From positions 1-56,289 of the forward strand of contig NZ_JANQOY010000047.1 of NCBI RefSeq assembly GCF_028285565.1: a stretch of DNA of 56,289 nt, in the 5' to 3' direction. Shown here piece after piece: positions 55,106 through 56,289 of the stretch. The translations under genes were made by a program, and so were the position numbers. The notes under the pieces are model-generated. The model was not told the DNA's origin, searched no databases, and was given only the letters and a program-made list of their open reading frames with translations. The stretch is from Acaryochloris sp. IP29b_bin.148 (lineage in GTDB: Bacteria; Cyanobacteriota; Cyanobacteriia; Thermosynechococcales; Thermosynechococcaceae). Every line of letters starts with the position of its first letter. Positions within the stretch are counted from its first letter, which is position 1.

Positions 55106-55176
55106 GGCGGCATAGCCAAGTGGTAAGGCAGGGGCCTGCAAAGCCTTTATCCCCAGTTCGAATCTGGGTGCCGCCT
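55106..55176 (+). tRNA. tRNA-Cys (GCA)
   Basis: 71 nt. The acceptor arms GGCGGCA and TGCCGCC pair perfectly; the discriminator is T, as required for cysteine. Anticodon GCA lies in CCTGCAAAG. The T arm is CCCAG-TTCGAAT-CTGGG. The CCA end is not encoded. Downstream bases do not form a clear terminator. Confidence 0.97.
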
Positions 55177-55398
55177 TTATGACAAAATAACCGCTAGAAG
55201 CGAGTTACAGGACGATCTGGGATTGTTCCAGATGATGTCTGGTTGACTCAGTAATAGGTCAGGTTGACTCAGGATTTTAATGACACCTGACCTTAGATAT
55301 CGCTCGTTCTTGCGGATTTTATGAAGTGAACGGCTCAATCCCGTAACACAACTGTATTCTGTAGCATGTAGAGTCCATGATCCCTCACTCTTGGTCAT
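55177..55398. other. Spacer after tRNA-Cys with an 11-bp direct repeat
   Basis: No gene supported. GGTTGACTCAG occurs at 55241-55251 and again at 55262-55272. It may be the edge of a mobile element that left the transposase remnant downstream, but no matching inverted end was found. Confidence 0.4.
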
Positions 55399-55892
55399 CA
55401 TGAAAATTACCCATCCTAGGCGCAAAACCATTTGCCTTCCATTTCAGTATCCCGACGACAGTGGGTGCTGGCTGTTTTATAGGGGTGGATATTGTCGAGA
55501 GTGCTGAAACCCCAGACTTATTGAACGAGTATGGCACTTTTAGAAACGAAGTACTCAATCTCAATCCAGGCTATCAGCCTGAAACGGTCGCCTTGGAGGG
55601 CTGGGAGCAGGCTCATTGTGCCTGGAAGATCATCTTTTCAGGGGACAGATTGATGAATTATCAAGACCGTCTATTAAGGACGATGCAATACTTTCACGGT
55701 TATAAGGATGCTGCTCGATTGTACTTGAGATCCATGGCGTTGATTTGGAATTTTCATCCCTACGGAAAGAGAACGGCATCCAAAGATCCAAAGCGGTGTT
55801 CTCCATTCAAAGATCTCAATGGGTTTCAGTACCATGGCGACTGGCTACAGAATCTATTGATTGCTGGATCAATGAATGGTTACAGACAGTGA
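55399..55892 (+). pseudogene. Transposase remnant, internally deleted and frameshifted
   Basis: The main open frame (55461-55892, 143 codons) begins within a segment with DIVESAETPDLLNEYGTF and NLNPGYQPETVALEGW and ends with MQYFHGYKDAARLYLR, LIWNFHPYGKRT and LNGFQYHGDWLQNLLIA, which recall the N-terminal and C-terminal parts of a cyanobacterial DDE-type transposase. The middle part expected between them is missing around FSGDRLMN. A second fragment in another frame begins at ATG 55399 and stops at 55509. So this looks like a decayed insertion sequence. The assignment rests on remembered resemblance. Confidence 0.55.
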
Positions 55893-56204
55893 CTTTCAGA
55901 CCTTTCCACAAAAGCCGAAAGAACGAGGGACAGGTATTGTTGGGAGAATTATCTCCACTCAATTACATAAAAGTTGTTACCTCCTTTCACACTCGACTTG
56001 CTACATCGCACCCCTTCCATTATCCCTATTAGCTACAAAAGATTCTCCAAACGAGAAAGCTGAGCCAGCTTTCTTGCGACGACATAATTTACTACTTGTA
56101 TGTCCACGATAGACTAGAAATTTGGTTAAATTTCCTGATAAGTGGGAATTTTTTGATTGATGGAGGTGCATCTTTCAACACCTCAATAAGACGGGGGTAA
56201 AGTT
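55893..56204. other. Spacer between transposase remnant and the last gene
   Basis: 312 bases. Overlapping short frames here look non-coding. GGGGGT at 56193-56198 may be the ribosome-binding element of the next gene. Confidence 0.4.
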
Positions 56205-56289
56205 TTGAATCTAGCCAATCAATTTGGGACATCAAAAGCTCAACAATCACAAACCTGGCAACAAGCCATTCTAGATAGTGCCGACTTCA
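56205..56289 (+). CDS. N-terminus of a PAS-domain (probably sensor/signalling) protein, cut by the window edge
   Basis: 28 codons up to the edge. The stretch TWQQAILDSADF is the usual opening of a PAS domain in cyanobacterial sensor kinases and diguanylate cyclases. The frame is open back to 56190 only, which limits the start to TTG 56205, with a G-run seven bases upstream. No more can be said about the output domain. Confidence 0.6.
   Translation, partial: MNLANQFGTSKAQQSQTWQQAILDSADF

Overview
The window is cyanobacterial chromosome. The evidence is a cyanobacterial-type RNase P RNA cut by the left edge, frequent GCGATCGC (HIP1) octamers, an RNase E with the cyanobacterial RRRRRRSSA tail, an ABA4-like protein, a DUF2839 protein and a complete glucosylglycerol (GG) compatible-solute gene set. 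GG points to a marine or moderately halotolerant species. An Acaryochloris-like organism fits, but that is an inference from general familiarity, not from a search.

Layout. 1-95: 5' part of rnpB (minus). 0.5-6.5 kb: a PstS-like membrane protein with a tail of 30 octapeptide repeats, a DUF3747 protein with three SPOR-like repeats, and an M16 peptidase. 6.5-9.8 kb (minus): VWA protein, M50 membrane protease and TPR protein, apparently one operon. 10-19.4 kb: GntR regulator, dienelactone hydrolase, RNase E, CobS, a class A penicillin-binding protein and a DEAD-box RNA helicase. 19.7-25.8 kb (minus): RimO, a lipoprotein, LipA, a CDP-alcohol phosphotransferase and a large outer-membrane barrel candidate. 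25.9-29.6 kb: a sphingosine-kinase-like lipid kinase divergent from a CarS-like membrane protein, then a B12-binding radical SAM enzyme.

29.9-47 kb holds two interleaved themes. The first is GG metabolism: GG-phosphate phosphatase, then further on glycerol kinase and GG hydrolase divergent from GG-phosphate synthase. The second, lying between them, is a five-gene minus-strand cluster of 8 kb: a BcsB-like protein, a GT2 synthase with tandem GspE-N/MshEN-like domains in front, a polytopic glycosyltransferase-like protein, a Tat-exported protein and a small outer-membrane barrel. I read it as a cellulose-synthase-like exopolysaccharide system in which the usual PilZ input may be replaced by MshEN-type domains. 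It is the strongest candidate here for an undescribed system.

47-55 kb: an SGNH/RTX hydrolase, a methyltransferase, a VKOR-thioredoxin fusion, an ABA4-like/GNAT/trpD run, a degenerate DinG-like protein and a DUF2839 protein. 55.1 kb to the end: tRNA-Cys, an internally deleted transposase remnant, and the first codons of a PAS-containing (probably sensor) protein cut by the right edge.

All functions are read from motifs and family resemblance. No search was run. Several starts were moved from the longest ORF to a better supported downstream codon; each entry says so.
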